The notes under the pieces are model-generated. The model was not told the origin of the DNA. It ran no database searches and saw only the letters and a list, made by a program, of their open reading frames with translations. Shown one piece after another: positions 1 to 12,216 of a DNA stretch of 64,000 bases (positions are counted from its first letter, which is position 1; each line of letters starts with the position of its first letter). Origin of the DNA: Sipunculus nudus. Lineage: Eukaryota; Annelida; Sipuncula; Golfingiida; Sipunculidae. Location of the stretch: assembly GCA_026874595.1 (NCBI GenBank), contig CM049309.1:67686926-67750925 (forward strand). The letters run 5' to 3'. The translations under genes were made by a program, and so were the position numbers.

Positions 1-633
1 GGTGTGTGTGTTAGAGAACTTATAGTATGAAAATGACACTGTCATTGAATCAGTTATTGTTGTTTCTGTGTTTCAATTTTATGGTCTGAATTGTGTTTGT
101 TGTCAATTTTACATGTTCTTCTCATAGATATTTTGAGGGTCGTGGCCTAAGTTCCTTCATTTAAAAATTTAATAAATTTTACACTTAAAATTATAAGTAA
201 ATGTATAGCCACATTTTCACTAGAAATATTTTCTTGTTGTAAATAAAAATACAGCCTATGTTAGTTCCATTTTACACACAAGTGATGTCATTGTCTGTCC
301 AGTTCCAATCCTTTGAAATAAAATTATTTATGTTAGTGTATGCCATCCTGAATGACCTATAAATGGATAATGCAATAACAAGAGTTATGCCAGAACAAAC
401 CTATCAGAAAACTGTGTGTAAATATGCTTATTTAAATGAGTTTTATGCAGCAGTTACTGGTTATAAACAAAAGTTGTTTGCAAACACACAGTCTGTTCTT
501 GTTCTCCTAACTGGAATGTGCTTTTGTGCTCTTGGAACACTTTCCTTTTCCTAACCACAAAAAGTGTAACCAGGAATGTGTTCCTGTTCCATCACAAAAA
601 CACTAGAACAGTACTGATTTTCTGTATAAAATA
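1..633. other. AT-rich sequence without recognised features
   Basis: I see no gene, exon or repeat that can be supported here. A 63-codon open frame at 363-554 has no recognisable motif and looks like chance. If the DIPP gene's first exon lies outside the window, this is part of its intron 1. Confidence 0.5.
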
Positions 634-1997
634 CAGTGGAACCCCGCCTTGCGACCACCCCACAATTGCGACCACCCCACAATTACGACCACTTTGCTTG
701 GTCCCGATTTTTTTAGTTTATTTATGTTTATAAATGACTCAGAACTACGACCACCCCTGAATTCAGAATTACAACCACATTTCCAGGCCCTAGCACTAAC
801 GCGACCCCGCTAATGCGACCACCGCCGAGAAGTACCGAAACAACATTTGTCACGAGTCAATGGCTGCGCCTTGTCACAGGCGCCTTAACGATAGATCAAA
901 GAGGGTAACAAGGTTTCCCAGCCCGAGTGTTAATCTGGTCCCGCATATAGTCCTGACTCGGTGTCTGCGCCGAGACTCATTGAAGCGTACGTTAAAGATC
1001 AAAGAGGGTAACCATAGGACTGATTACTTAATGAGCCGGTCTGCCTGGCTAACTGCCCTGGCGTCTTGGGCAAGCGATGCTAATTACCCCTCAGTGATCA
1101 CCTGTATCACTGCTACCCTAAGTGCGGGGGTGAGAACTTATTTTCTACTCATCACATATTGTTTGATCCTCATTGGTCCAATTAACGACCTAGTTAATCC
1201 TAAATGTGCTCATACCTTACTTACACTGAGTATTGAGCAGTCAGTATAATGTATAAATAAAGCTTGCATGGAGGCAAAGAACACAACATTTCTGGCCTAA
1301 CCAGATAAATCTCTGACAGTTTATATCTATACAGGTTCAGGTTGCGTTTAAATTGCTTGCTGTTGTGCGACAATGCCTCGGAAAGAGCTCTCCTTGAAGG
1401 AGAAAGTAGCTTTAATCAAGGCGGCAACACCAGGACGCAGTCAGCGCCAACTGGCTCAGCAGTTTGGCGTCGGTAAAACTCAAGTGCACGCCATACTCAA
1501 GCGGAAGGCTGAATATATGACAGCCTATGAGGACAACGTACAAGGAGACAGGAAAAGGACATGTTATGCTGGTAATTTCGAACACATCGACTCGGCGACC
1601 TGGTCTTGGTTCCAGCGGGCACGAGCATTGAGCATCCCTATCTGGGGCCCGATGATTAAGTCTAAGGCTACGCAGTTCGCCACGGAGCTTAGAGTGAGTG
1701 ACTTCAAAGCATCTAATGGGTGGCTTAACCGCTTCAAACAACGCCACAATATTTCACAGGCCAGCATCTGTGGTGAGCGCGGTGCCGTCAGCGATACGAC
1801 TGTAGAGGAGTGGAAAGAAAAGTTACCGTCGCTGATAGAGGGCTACGCCGCACGTGATCTGTTCAACATGGACGAGGCCGGCGTGTTTTACCGTGCCTTA
1901 CCTGACCGGACGCTGCATAAACAAGGTGATGCGTGCAGGATGAATTACGACCACTTTTCTCGGTCCCCAGGGTGGTCGTAATTGTGGGGTTCCACTG
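634..1997 (+). mobile_element. Tigger/pogo-type DNA transposon, internally deleted
   Basis: The element is bounded by terminal inverted repeats that begin CAGTGGAACCCC on the left and end GGGGTTCCACTG on the right. A TA dinucleotide flanks each side (632-633 and 1998-1999), which is the Tc1/mariner/pogo target duplication. The motif GCGACCAC, or the variant ACGACCAC, recurs about six times in the two subterminal regions, as expected of transposase binding sites. At 1364 bp it is much shorter than an autonomous Tigger (usually above 2.5 kb). It carries a 5' leader of about 740 bp and the front part of a transposase gene that runs directly into the right terminal repeat. It therefore cannot mobilise itself but could be moved by a full-length relative. 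Confidence 0.9.
1373..1981 (+). pseudogene. Truncated Tigger/pogo transposase (DNA-binding half plus start of DDE domain)
   Basis: The open frame has 202 codons. Residues 1-55 match the CENP-B/pogo N-terminal helix-turn-helix (SLKEKVALI, RQLAQQFGVGKTQV, ILKRKAE). Residues about 75-128 match the second CENP-B-type helix-turn-helix (TWSWFQRARA, FKASNGWLNRFKQRHNI). Residues 162-187 carry the start of the DDE_1 catalytic domain, with the first catalytic Asp in NMDEAG at about D167. After residue 189 the frame reads into the right terminal repeat and stops. The remaining DDE residues, usually 300 or more amino acids in this family, are absent. The start ATG follows a long non-coding leader. The product could bind terminal repeats but not catalyse transposition. 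The family assignment is secure; expression is unknown. Confidence 0.85.
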
Positions 1998-2866
1998 TAT
2001 GTCCAGGTCATGACATAAAAAAAACAGCTTTTTTTTTATGATATTGATTCTGGGTGATAATCAGATCCAGCTATGGCTCAGTGTAAACATTGAATTTTCA
2101 CAATGTTAACAACAGCTGAGTCCAAGTGATAATACACAGATATAACAAACTCATTGACCGGTGAAAGTGATTTTATAAATATGAAACAAACTCATTCAAG
2201 TTACATTCATACAAGTTAAGGAAACTTAGAACTATAACAAATGTTATCAAAGTTTCAATAAACTGATTTCAATTAAAATGTTTTATATATATATATATAT
2301 GCGCCCTCTCCCAAGCATGGTTCACTTTTTCTTAACCAAGGGCCAGGAAATACCATGAAAATGACCTCTGTTAGGAACAACAGCTGGAATAGTAACATGT
2401 CCTGAGCACGAAAACACACCCCAGGTCATATTGCCATGTTTTCCCTTCTGGGTAGCTGAAACAACTCTGGACTAATATCCTGGGCAGATGAGGCAATCAT
2501 ACATTTAGTGAAATAAGGTTGGACTATATTAGTGCTGGTTACCAGTCATTATTTATTCTAACTGCCAGTCTGAAAGGGGAGGACTTTTTCTTAATGAGCA
2601 CGCTCAAACAACTGCTAATGCTTGAAACAAGCTAGTAAATGTTAACTCCATTTAACCTTGGCTACTACTTTACATTCCCCCCCTACCACACACTTTCAAA
2701 GAGAAGATTATTTGAAAAGATGACTCTTTCATCAAAAATAGTGTTGGAAAAGAGAGGAGGTATTTCATTATGTTCATCTACTCAGTGCAATATTCAATCA
2801 CTGAAAAAAATTACAACTAAACAATTTGATCAGGAATACAACCACAGTGCTAGCTCTATATTAGCA
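1998..2866. other. No gene; short (AT)n microsatellite near 2283-2301
   Basis: Apart from a short TA run, I see no recognisable coding or repeat structure in this stretch. Confidence 0.45.
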
Positions 2867-3060
2867 GTAAGGGTAGACTGTAGCCCAGTGGTTAAGGCAT
2901 TTGACCTTGGAGCCCCAGTTCGAACCCAACCAGTGCCTCAGTGGCATAATAGTGAATTGTTGTTACAGAACCACAGATATTGGCTTTGTCTTTATGAGAG
3001 TTTGCAAATTCTGGATTATTCTAGCCCAGTGGATAATAAAAAAATATTATTCTTATCATA
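2867..3060 (+). mobile_element. tRNA-derived SINE
   Basis: An A-box-like segment (TAGCCCAGTGGTTAAGG, from about 2881) is followed about 45 bp later by a B-box-like segment (AGTTCGAACCC, about 2928). This is the internal RNA polymerase III promoter layout of a tRNA head. No full cloverleaf or 3' acceptor arm forms. A tRNA-unrelated body follows and ends in an A/T-rich tail with simple repeats near 3040-3060. This fits a SINE rather than a tRNA gene. The boundaries are approximate and I did not identify a target duplication. Confidence 0.6.
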
Positions 3061-3874
3061 GGGATACCTTCATTGGCATTCTGCACTCAGTTTCAATAAC
3101 AATCCATGGACTTCCATGGTCACAAAAAAGCTTTATGTTGGGTTGAATTATGTATGAATTAAACTTCAGTTTATGTCATGACTTGTAGGCTCCAGTCAGT
3201 AGATACCACTGCCTGTTATTGTAAGTCATGTTTTTATGGCTAATGACAGTCCATTTTTGCAGAGTGGCAGATAGTGAGATCTATACAGACCTGTATATCT
3301 TATGACAAAGACAACCAAGGTTCTTAATGTAACCTCTGCTTAACTGATTTACTTCTAGACTTTATTAAATTGAAACAATGGCTATATTTAGGTTTTAAAA
3401 AAATCTTGATATTTGTGACAAAACATTGTGGCAAGCAACTCTATGTTGCTGTGTATTTTAATTTAACATCAGTTCTATAAAAGACACATTTGAAAGTGTG
3501 GTTTAGGATGTGGTCATGCCAGTACCCTACTGTTAGTCACATCCTGACACCAGCTCAGCCTCTATTGATTGACTGGAGCTGGTTTGCTCTGGCTGGCCCA
3601 GTGCTGAGAGCCCGCAGCCAGACAGTCAGACATAGACTGATGAACTAGGTCCACTAATGTTATTTATAAAGCTTGTCTAGTGTTTGTATCTGGTGTTTTT
3701 CTATATACTCCAGGGAGAGAATGTGCTCTGTTTAATCTGGCCTATGTCATAATAATCTTTTATATGAATACTTAGTGTGTTTATGTCTTGCTTCATTGGC
3801 ACACTGATTTCACTGACCATGAGTGTACACATATATTTCTCTGTTCCTTTGCCTACATGTTTTTGAGATTCCTC
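3061..3874. other. No recognised feature
   Basis: Ordinary AT-rich non-coding sequence. No open frame with recognisable motifs is present. Confidence 0.45.
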
Positions 3875-4090
3875 TTTTATTGTCCCCAGCTTCTGCGGAA
3901 TGGGGACATTGATTTGGGTTTGTCTGGCCTTCTGTTTGTCTGCCCTTCTGTCTGTCCATCCGTCAGGCTTTTGTTTCAGTGTAATAACTTTCCTAAATAT
4001 TATCCAATTTCATTCAAATTTTGGTCAGTGATTGCTCTCATGCTTACCTTGGTTGGGACTGATTTTGGGGTGTCTCTCTGAAAATTTATG
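3875..4090 (+). mobile_element. 5' end fragment of a Helentron-like element (family VIII)
   Basis: After a T-run there is a hairpin, TGTCCCC (3881-3887) with GGGGACA (3902-3908), followed by a tract rich in GTCTGTCC and CCATCCGTC. This matches the 5' plan of the other Helentron-like families here. No matching 3' box, hairpin and CTAG end was found, so the right border is uncertain and the copy looks truncated. Confidence 0.4.
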
Positions 4091-4615
4091 ATCAGCAGCT
4101 CAAAAACAAAACAAAAAATACCCATTTGGTTCCCTATTCACAACCAAGAATTGTGAGATGTGGAGACTTCTTCAGGGGACAATTAAAACTAAAACACATC
4201 CACTATGACATGTGGAGCCATCTTGAGGGGAAAATAAAAAACAAAAACATATTCATAGCCCTAGCCAGAGGCTCATGCAAAGACATAAATTCCACATATT
4301 TGCTCGTTATTAAAAACCTAGGTCCCACAATAAAGTTGGAAGGGGGTTTTATTTTCTTTGATTTTTTATGCAATTATCTCATTCTGTGTGTCCTTTTGTC
4401 TGTGTCAGCTTATATTAATTAACAATATACCAAACATATATACTTTAAATATCCCATTTTACATAATCATCAAAAAAACTTGTTGTGTCAAAGTCAAAGG
4501 AATCTACAGAACACAATGACATACCCAAGGTTTGATGCAAGCAGGCTTTTGTGGGAAAGGATTTAACCGGAAGTCATGGAAACTTTTAACATAAAATTAT
4601 AATACAAGCTTGGTT

Positions 4616-6251
4616 ATTGTATCCCCAGACAAAGTCGGGGGATACTATGTTTTCATACCGGTGCCGCCGCCGCCACTGCCGCCGCATATAAATCTATTTG
4701 GCACTATAACTCAAAAAATATTTCACGGATCTTTACCAAACTTGGTATATGTATAGATATGGGTGAGAGGAAAAAGCCTATTTAAAATGAGGTCATGACC
4801 TTCTCTAGGAGAGTGTCCTTGACCATGAATAGGTCCAAATTTGGGAAAAATCACACAAATTCTTAAATATCTCAAGAAATCTTGCATGGATTGATCCCAA
4901 AATCAAGTTGATCAAAGATCATGGATTGGGTTGTCATGTTCCAGAAACTGGTGGTACCACCTGTTATTCTTTACTTGTTTTCTTGCCTTTTAATACCCCC
5001 AAAATTGCCACTTGACAGTACTGTGAGCATTATAAGTAAAAAACTAATGGACAGATTTCTTTTATTTTATGCATATACATAGATATGGGTTATGGGATGA
5101 TGTTTATTTAAATTGGGGTCATGACCTTTCCTATGAGAGTGGCCTTGACCTTGAATATTCCCATATTTGGTGAAATTCACACAAAATCTTTAATATCTCA
5201 GTAAGGGATACATGGTGTGATCCAAAAATCAAATTGACCAAAGATCTTGGTTAGCTTTGTCTTTTGCAGAAGACAGGTGGCGCCACCTTGTGTCATTTTC
5301 TCGTTCAAATGATGTTAAAGCATAACTTTGTAAGAATTTGAGGTACAGTCACAAAACCCACAGGTTTGATGCATCTTATCAACGGCTAGCTATAGTTCGA
5401 ACATGGATGACTTTGATGCATTTTTTCAAGGTCACAGCAGCGTTTATGCTAATACAGGTAGCCCACCTTGTGTCGTTTTCTTGATTTTGCGCCTGTTAAT
5501 ACCTCACCATTGCCACTTGACAGCACTGTTAGCATGATAAATTTAAAACTTAAGGACAGATTTCTTTTATATCATGCATAGATATATATATTTATAAGTT
5601 TAAAAAAATTCTTTTAAAATTTTAATTTAATTTTTTTGATTAAATCTTGGACTTTTTTCTTTTATGCAGAATACAGGTGGCGCCCCCTTGTGTCGTTTTC
5701 TTGCTTTTGCACCTGTTAATACCCCACCATTGCCACTTGACAGCACTGTTACCAGATAAATTGAAAACTAAAGGACAGATTTCTTTCATATCATGCATAT
5801 ATATATTTTTAAGTTAAAAAAAAATTTTTTTTTAAATTTTAATTTAATTTTTTTTTTAATCTTGGATTTTTTTTTCTTTTCTGCAGAATACAGGTGGCGC
5901 CACCTTGTGTCGTTTTCTTGCTTTCGCACCTTGTAATTCCCCACCATTGCCACTTCACAGCACTGTGAGCATGATAAGTTGAAAACTAATGGACGGATTT
6001 CTTTCATATCATGTATAGAGATATGGGTTATGGAATGAGATATATTTCAATTTGGATCATGACCTCTCCTATGAGAGTGACCTTTACCTTCATTATGCCT
6101 ATACTTGTAAGAAACCATGGTGGCTTGCCAAGTGTCAGTCTCTGCATCTGAATTCAAGATGGGATCCTATTCTTTGAGGCTGAGGTGGGGGGGGGGGGGG
6201 GGTTAATTGTTTGGGGATACTATGGCACCTGCAGTGCCAAGAAATATCTAG
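4616..6251 (+). mobile_element. Helentron-like non-autonomous element, family II
   Basis: The left end has GTATCCCC pairing with GGGGGATAC in a hairpin (about 4619-4647), followed by a GCC-rich tract. The body consists of divergent monomers of about 180-200 bp. Several of them carry CAGGTGGCGCCACCTTGTGTC or variants (exact GGTGGCGCCACC at 5276 and 5893). At the right end the box is repeated inverted as GGGGATAC (6213-6220). A hairpin TGGCAC-CTGCA-GTGCCA (6223-6239) follows, and the element ends CTAG (6248-6251) before TTT. The order subterminal inverted repeat, tandem core, inverted box, hairpin and CTAG is the Helentron/HINE layout. No Rep/helicase coding remains. A poly-G run lies at about 6187-6202. 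Confidence 0.65.
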
Positions 6252-6882
6252 TTTCATTTGGTTTTTACATGATGAGGTTTTACTCTATATATTTAGGAGA
6301 TTATAATTTATTTTTTTTTGTCTTTTCACATGGATTTCACATGTTCTTTAGATATCATTTGATTTACACGAACAACAGTCTGTTTTAGCAAAAAATCTGA
6401 TTTTTTGTATCCCTTATCTAACTGAAGCAGTATAACAATGAGTCATTAAGGCCTGCTGTGTTAAAATATCACTTCTCATCAAGATTTCAGTCAAATATTA
6501 AAGAAGTCCACTGGTGTTCTATAAGACAATGAAAATGTGACTAAATTTAGTCTGTACTTTATCCAGACATGGATGCAACATTAAAATTCTCATCTCCTAT
6601 TGCTACCACCTGGTGCAGGAATTTGGTACTGCATGTTCAGAAAGTGTCTCTGAAGACCAGGAAGAGTAGATGATAAAGTTCCAGATGTGCTGCTGTCTGG
6701 TGGGAGAAATTAGTACTATTAGAGGAGAAGGTTCTTCAGGCCAGGAAGAGTTCATTTAATGCAATGCAAGACAATCTGATTGATGTCATGTTCATGTCTT
6801 GTTTCAATGGGACACTGGTTTCTGTGAATATAAACATTCTTGTTACGGTGAATGAATTAGTGAGTCATGGCATTTGGCAATC
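6252..6882. other. No recognised feature
   Basis: Unremarkable AT-rich sequence up to the hAT-type element. Confidence 0.4.
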
Positions 6883-6890
6883 ATTAGCAG

Positions 6891-7287
6891 CAGGGTTGGG
6901 GTCATATACAGTGTGCCAAATACAAATACAAATATAAATACAGTAGCTGGTCCCGTCCAAATACAGATATGAGTGACTAAGATAAATACAAATACAAATT
7001 CGCAAATGTATTGGTTATACAGAAAATTTATCAATTTTCAGCACCATAAATATTCATCATATCTCAAGGAGAAGTGAAACACTATAATTGATGCTGTCTT
7101 TTGGGTTGTTCAGAAGTTAGGTAGTAGTTAATTTTTTAAATTTATGGCAGATATGAATATTATATACATATGTATTTGTATAGTATTTGATCAAATACAT
7201 GAAATATTGAGATCAAATACAAATACAAATATTAACATTTTGCGCAAAACAAATATAAATACAAATACGTATTTTACCCCAACCCTG
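6891..7287. mobile_element. Non-autonomous hAT-type element (MITE), 397 bp
   Basis: Terminal inverted repeats begin CAGGGTTGGGGT and end ACCCCAACCCTG. The 8-bp flanks ATTAGCAG (6883-6890) and ATTAACAG (7288-7295) match at 7 of 8 bases, the length hAT elements duplicate. The interior is rich in AATACAAATAC-type repeats in both arms. It has no coding capacity. Confidence 0.8.
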
Positions 7288-7466
7288 ATTAACAGTGGCT
7301 GTGATTACTAGCTTTAGTCAAGCCCACCAGTACTAGTAGTCCTTATTGCATATAGCCCTCTCCCACCTTACTGTATAAATTGCTACTCTGTGAACATTAC
7401 TCTTCTCGACTGTGTAGTGATCTTATATGGACAACAGATTGACACTCATACCTTGGTGAGTGTGAT

Positions 7467-8121
7467 CACAGGCGCTTGAATCGCTATTTGTGTTGATATT
7501 GGCTTAAATCGTGTTCAATTTACCTTAACAACAGTCCCCTACCGTTTAATGAGCTGTAAACCATGTTATATCGCTTGCCGGTACTTGTTTATATAATAGA
7601 TACACAAGGCCGGCATCCAAGTCTGCGGTGGGTTGGCGATAATACAAGAAATCAATTCAAATTCCCGAATATTTCAAAGATTTTCGAGGGAAGAAATTAC
7701 AGTCGTTAAATGGCCAGTTCTTCTTTCTATAAAAGCATTAACAATTCCAATACACACAGTGTACCACTTGTAATGAGCTCTTATTTGTAACTAGTCTGCA
7801 TCCATTAAGCAGATGTTACCCCAAACGAGGAAATCCCCATTTATCTTGGTCAGCAGTAAGGATTCCCCCCTGGAACCTAACACCTGATTGGTTGATAACG
7901 ATGGAAATAGTGATCTGGGTTAAATCTGTCTGCTCGTCGCTTAATGGATACAGACTCGTCCGCAGACTTGGATGCCGGCCTTGTGAATCTTTTATATAAA
8001 CAAGTACCGGCAAGCGATATAACATGGTTTACAGCTCATTGAACGGTAGGGGATTGTTGTTAAGGTAAATTGAACACGATTTAAGCCAATATCAACACAA
8101 ATAGCGATTCAAGTGCCTGTG
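7467..8121. mobile_element. MITE with ~165-bp inverted arms and 7-bp target duplication
   Basis: The left arm begins CACAGGCGCTTGAATCGC and the right arm ends GCGATTCAAGTGCCTGTG. The arms stay similar for about 165 bp, to about 7630 on the left and from about 7966 on the right. GTGTGAT flanks both sides exactly (7460-7466 and 8122-8128). A 7- or 8-bp duplication suggests hAT or a P-like group, but the superfamily is not decided. It has no coding capacity. A related terminus appears inside the foldback element near 56167. Confidence 0.75.
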
Positions 8122-8128
8122 GTGTGAT

Positions 8129-10955
8129 GTTATATTGCATTTTTAATCTGTGAAATTCTTCCATTTAATTCTTTGGCCTTATATAGGTGTCATATATATG
8201 TGAGCACTCTAGCACTCAAACTGTGACTCATTGAACTTAGTTGTCTTTGTGTGAGATAAATCAACCAATCTCAGAGGACCTTGGGGAAAGATTCAATAAC
8301 ATACTGTGAAGCTTTGATAATGTATTTGTTACAAACGTTCTGAGGCCAAATCCCACATCCCAGCCCAGAATAAAAAGTCATCTGACTACAGTTGCTCCAG
8401 GGAACAGTAAAGACAGGAGCAAAATAAGAAATGACTCAACGTTTAATCTGAATCTTTTCAGAAAGTGATTTTTTTCTCTGAACAATGCAGCATGAATCAA
8501 GGGATATCTCAAATGTATTGTGCCACAAACTGATTAAATTCCTCTTTTCATGTAATAAATTTAATTGAGTTAAAAAGTCCACTCACAGGTACATATAAAT
8601 GTTGTCTTTTTAATATATGTGTGTTTCCTATAAATACAGCCATAGAGTGCATAGTTCCCCTGCCCTTAAAATTCAAACCTTAAATCAGCTTTTTAACTAA
8701 ATTTTGTAGCGCAGTTTTCCCTTTAACTGCCCTCACAACTCAAAGTAGCTCATGTCAGTCAAGTTAAATATAAATAACTACTGAGTATACTGAGTCATGT
8801 ATAAGGCTCCCCATTGCCCAAAGCCCCCTTTGTAAATCTTTTGGAATCAAATAAAAACTGCTCAATTGTCTTAGATATATTGATATCAGAATAGATCTCT
8901 GCCATAAAATAGTGATACCCATGCCCTCTTGAGGGTGACCATGCGGTCTACAAGCCTAGTTGTAAGACACTTGTTATTCAGATGTAGATATATGTACCAG
9001 AACCATACAATGGTGACAGTCATCAATACCTGATCAGTAACTGGTCTATGCAAAGTGATCAGTGATTGATCAGTAATCTGTTTAGACTAAGGAGTGTTTT
9101 GCAGGTATTATTCCTTTCTCCATTTTTCTGTCAGTTTTCTTTTGTAGGGAGTCAGCAGAGTAATACATAGTAACACCAAAGGAAGGATGACAATAGAAAC
9201 AATAATGGTCTCTTGTGTAGCTTTTAGTCCGTACATATGGGGGTTATATATCTTACTTAAAACTCCGACCCCTAGCAAGAAAAAAAAACAATTTTATCAG
9301 AAAAATTTTAAGTTTGAACTTCAGATTTAAACTTAATATATTTATTTGCAGCCTTTAATCAATAAGCTACTTGTAATCAGGTTGGTGAATTACAAGGTCA
9401 ATATGAAGTGCAAATTTTCCTCTTTACCTATCTTGTATTGACCACACCCTTCTAGAGAAATTTACACTAATGGTAGTTCATTGCTAGGAATTTGATAAAT
9501 GAATATACTTTGTGGTAAAAAAATAAGTCAGCATATCACTGACCAAGTGGTTTAGTTTCTTCTTTTTTTCTAAGACACTTTCATTTTAGATAATAACAAG
9601 TATATTAGATTTATGTGGTTTATGTTGAGGTTACAAGACACAGACTAACTAAGGGCGGTGTGAGGAATTCAAGAAAAGGGAGTGTGGTATGTGATATCTA
9701 CTGGTGTGTATGAAATGGGCTTAAGGTGACAGTAAGGTCAAGAATGTCCTCAGCATGGTCTTTGGCTGAAATAGAAACAGAGTCCTGGCATACACTTGAT
9801 GAAGTATACTGCAGATTGTCAGGACAATGCACTTGATGACCCAGAATGACCGACAAAGATTAAAATGATCACATGTAACACTGCACTCAGATAACCCAGA
9901 ATTTATATTAAGTACTCAGGAGATGTCATATATTAATGTTATTACATGAGATGATAATCTTGTTGACCTGCAGATGTGATATAGATGAGGATGATCTTAC
10001 ACTCCGACCTGACCTCTGACCCTGGTACTTGACCTGGTCATTTGCTGAGGAGTTTATAGATGTGTTTCATGAGTGATGAAAGGTACACCCATGTGACAAT
10101 GAGTAAGGTGACCATATCAACAAGGTTGCTGACCTTGAACATAAATAACCTCCATATTCTAGCAATAGTTGTATGTATGTGATAACTTACACAGAGGATG
10201 AAGGAGTGGAATGAGTGATATCATATGACAGTGTTGGAGATCCCAGTCTTTTTCTCAGTCTCAAAGCAAAATGGTTAAGATCTGTTTCCTAGTCAAGCAG
10301 ATATTCAGGATTCATATAAAAACCAAGGTGACATACAATACACTACACATGTGATTGGATTGGCTCTCAGTTTAATGTTTTTCTTCAATAAAGGAGGTTA
10401 TATTTTGTTTATCATTGTGGTAGCAGCATGACACCAACAGCCTGTTCATTGTTCAGGTATGTTTTTGTGGGAACATTGACTCAAATATAAGGGAGTTGAT
10501 GACTGTTTGGGCAAACAATATAGTCTCTAGGTCCCAGATCCTGTGGTTTTTGTCTTAAATCCTGTGTGCTCAGCCAGGGATTGGCCAGTCTCAACATCAC
10601 CCCTAAGATCTTTGATGACAGTGAAAAGGCGTCTCTGGCTTACCACATCAATATCAAGTAGGCTTGAATGGAAAAATAGGTGCATGAGGCAGGTGTGATA
10701 AAAAAACATGTTTGATGGAGAAGGTCACATACCCCATTTAAATGTTAAGGAACAACACCGCCGTTCACTAGACCTTCCTCGCCATTTGGGATTTAATATG
10801 CTGTAAATTATATGTTGGCAGAATTAAAATGTATCATGAATCCTTGATAGTGATCAGATCATTCAATCATTCAAAATTTCCAGTACTTGCTCTGGCAGAA
10901 GGACTTATCCAAGAAATAGAGAATCACCAAAATTTTTATGTTGGCACAGCAAAGA
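8129..10955. other. Long stretch without recognised genes or repeats
   Basis: I read this region on both strands and found no exon, element terminus or tandem array that I can support. It is probably intron 1 of the DIPP gene. Confidence 0.45.
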
Positions 10956-11100
10956 TAGGTGAATGAGATCAAGCAAAAGATTATTGGTAAACAAGATAAT
11001 TAAGGGAGATTATTGTTGAAGAAGATCATTGTTGAGGGAGATGATTTGTTAAGAAGATCATTGTTGAGGGAGATTATTGTTGAACAAAGTCATTGTTGAG
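10956..11100. repeat. Minisatellite, ~30-35 bp unit (left part)
   Basis: Imperfect tandem copies of a unit built on GTTGAGGGAGATTATTG and GAAGAAGATCATT. The array continues at 12000-12210 and was split by insertion of the hAT-type element at 11101-11997. Confidence 0.7.
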
Positions 11101-11997
11101 TAGTGGTGGGCCGATCGAGTTTTATCGAAAGTCAGTCGGTTTGCTGCCACTTTCAAGTGCTTGATTACCAAAGGCAACTATTGATTACATCATAATAATG
11201 ATTGTATTCTTTCGAGAATGCCTTTATGTTATAGACAAAATTTATTCTTCAGTTTTTTACTACATTCCGTGCTTCATATAATGAGTCTGTGTTCCCAAAT
11301 AACTTCCGTATGTAATTGAGTATGACACGGTAGATGCGAGAACGGAAGACTTATTAAACTTATTATTTGTGAACTCACAGGGAGCTGCAGAATTAGCAGA
11401 GAGTTTTCTAACGAGATATATAGCAAAATATGGGCGGGAAGGCGTTAAAATACTCCATAAATTCTCCAGTTTTGCCAATTTTGCGAGATTCTCTTAGAAA
11501 TAATCTATTCAATCGAAGCCAGGTGCCGCTGATAGTGCCGTCCATAAAAAATCTTTGTTGGGGCTAATCCGGCCGGTTGAGTATTTGGATATTTCAGCTG
11601 GAATTTTTTTTTGACTAGTTTGCAATTTTTTTTTTTGGTATGATCTGCCCCAAGCGCACCTTGGCCTGTAAAATCTGCCTTCATGTGCTAGAAAAACAGC
11701 CCTTCTATAGGCCTAACATTCTTAGACTCTCTTATTTTCCACAATGAAAGATATTACCCGTCGTTTAATTTGATCCTTAAATAAGTCTGATTGTGTCTTT
11801 TTACGTGGAAGGATTGTTACACTCGTGCGCGAGAGGAGAATACCTGCCGGGGAAACGCAGGTACAGTTTCACAGATAATTGCATATTTCTTTGATAATTG
11901 CATATATTTGTCTGAACCGAATAATATTTAATCAATCATCAGTCGGTTTGCTCAAACCAATGATCGACTATGAAAAAGGAACCGACTCCCACCACTA
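11101..11997. mobile_element. Non-autonomous hAT-type element, 897 bp, inserted in a minisatellite
   Basis: Short terminal inverted repeats TAGTGGTGGG and CCCACCACTA are flanked by identical 8-bp TTGTTGAG on both sides (11093-11100 and 11998-12005). Because TTGTTGAG is part of the minisatellite unit, the duplication alone is not decisive, but the clean interruption of the array confirms insertion. CAGTCGGTTTGCT occurs near both ends (about 11133 and 11940). No transposase frame is present. Confidence 0.75.
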
Positions 11998-12212
11998 TTG
12001 TTGAGGGAGGTTATTGGTGAAGAAGATCATTGTTGAGGGAGGTTATGTTGAACAAGATTGTTGTTGAGGGAGATTGTTTTTGAACAAGATAATTGTTGAA
12101 GGATATTAATGTTGAACAATATCATTGTTGAGGGAGATTGTTGTTGAACGAGATAATTGTTGAAGGATATTAATGATTAATGATGAGATTATTGTTGAAC
12201 AAGATCATTAAG
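11998..12212. repeat. Minisatellite, ~30-35 bp unit (right part)
   Basis: Continuation of the array at 10956-11100, with units such as TTGTTGAGGGAGATTG and GAACAAGATAATTG that drift gradually. Confidence 0.7.
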
Positions 12213-12216
12213 GGAT

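Noticed and set aside
860-1249. 129-codon frame upstream of the transposase in the Tigger element
   Set aside because: It lies in the element's leader, has no domain match, and the recognised transposase starts separately at 1373.
2881-2940. Functional tRNA gene
   Set aside because: A- and B-box-like segments are present, but no complete acceptor, anticodon and T arms form. A SINE body follows.
8129-10955. First exon of DIPP in the upstream region
   Set aside because: I looked for RTYD and AACLC-like coding with a donor in the window and found no convincing candidate. By-eye reading could miss a short exon.
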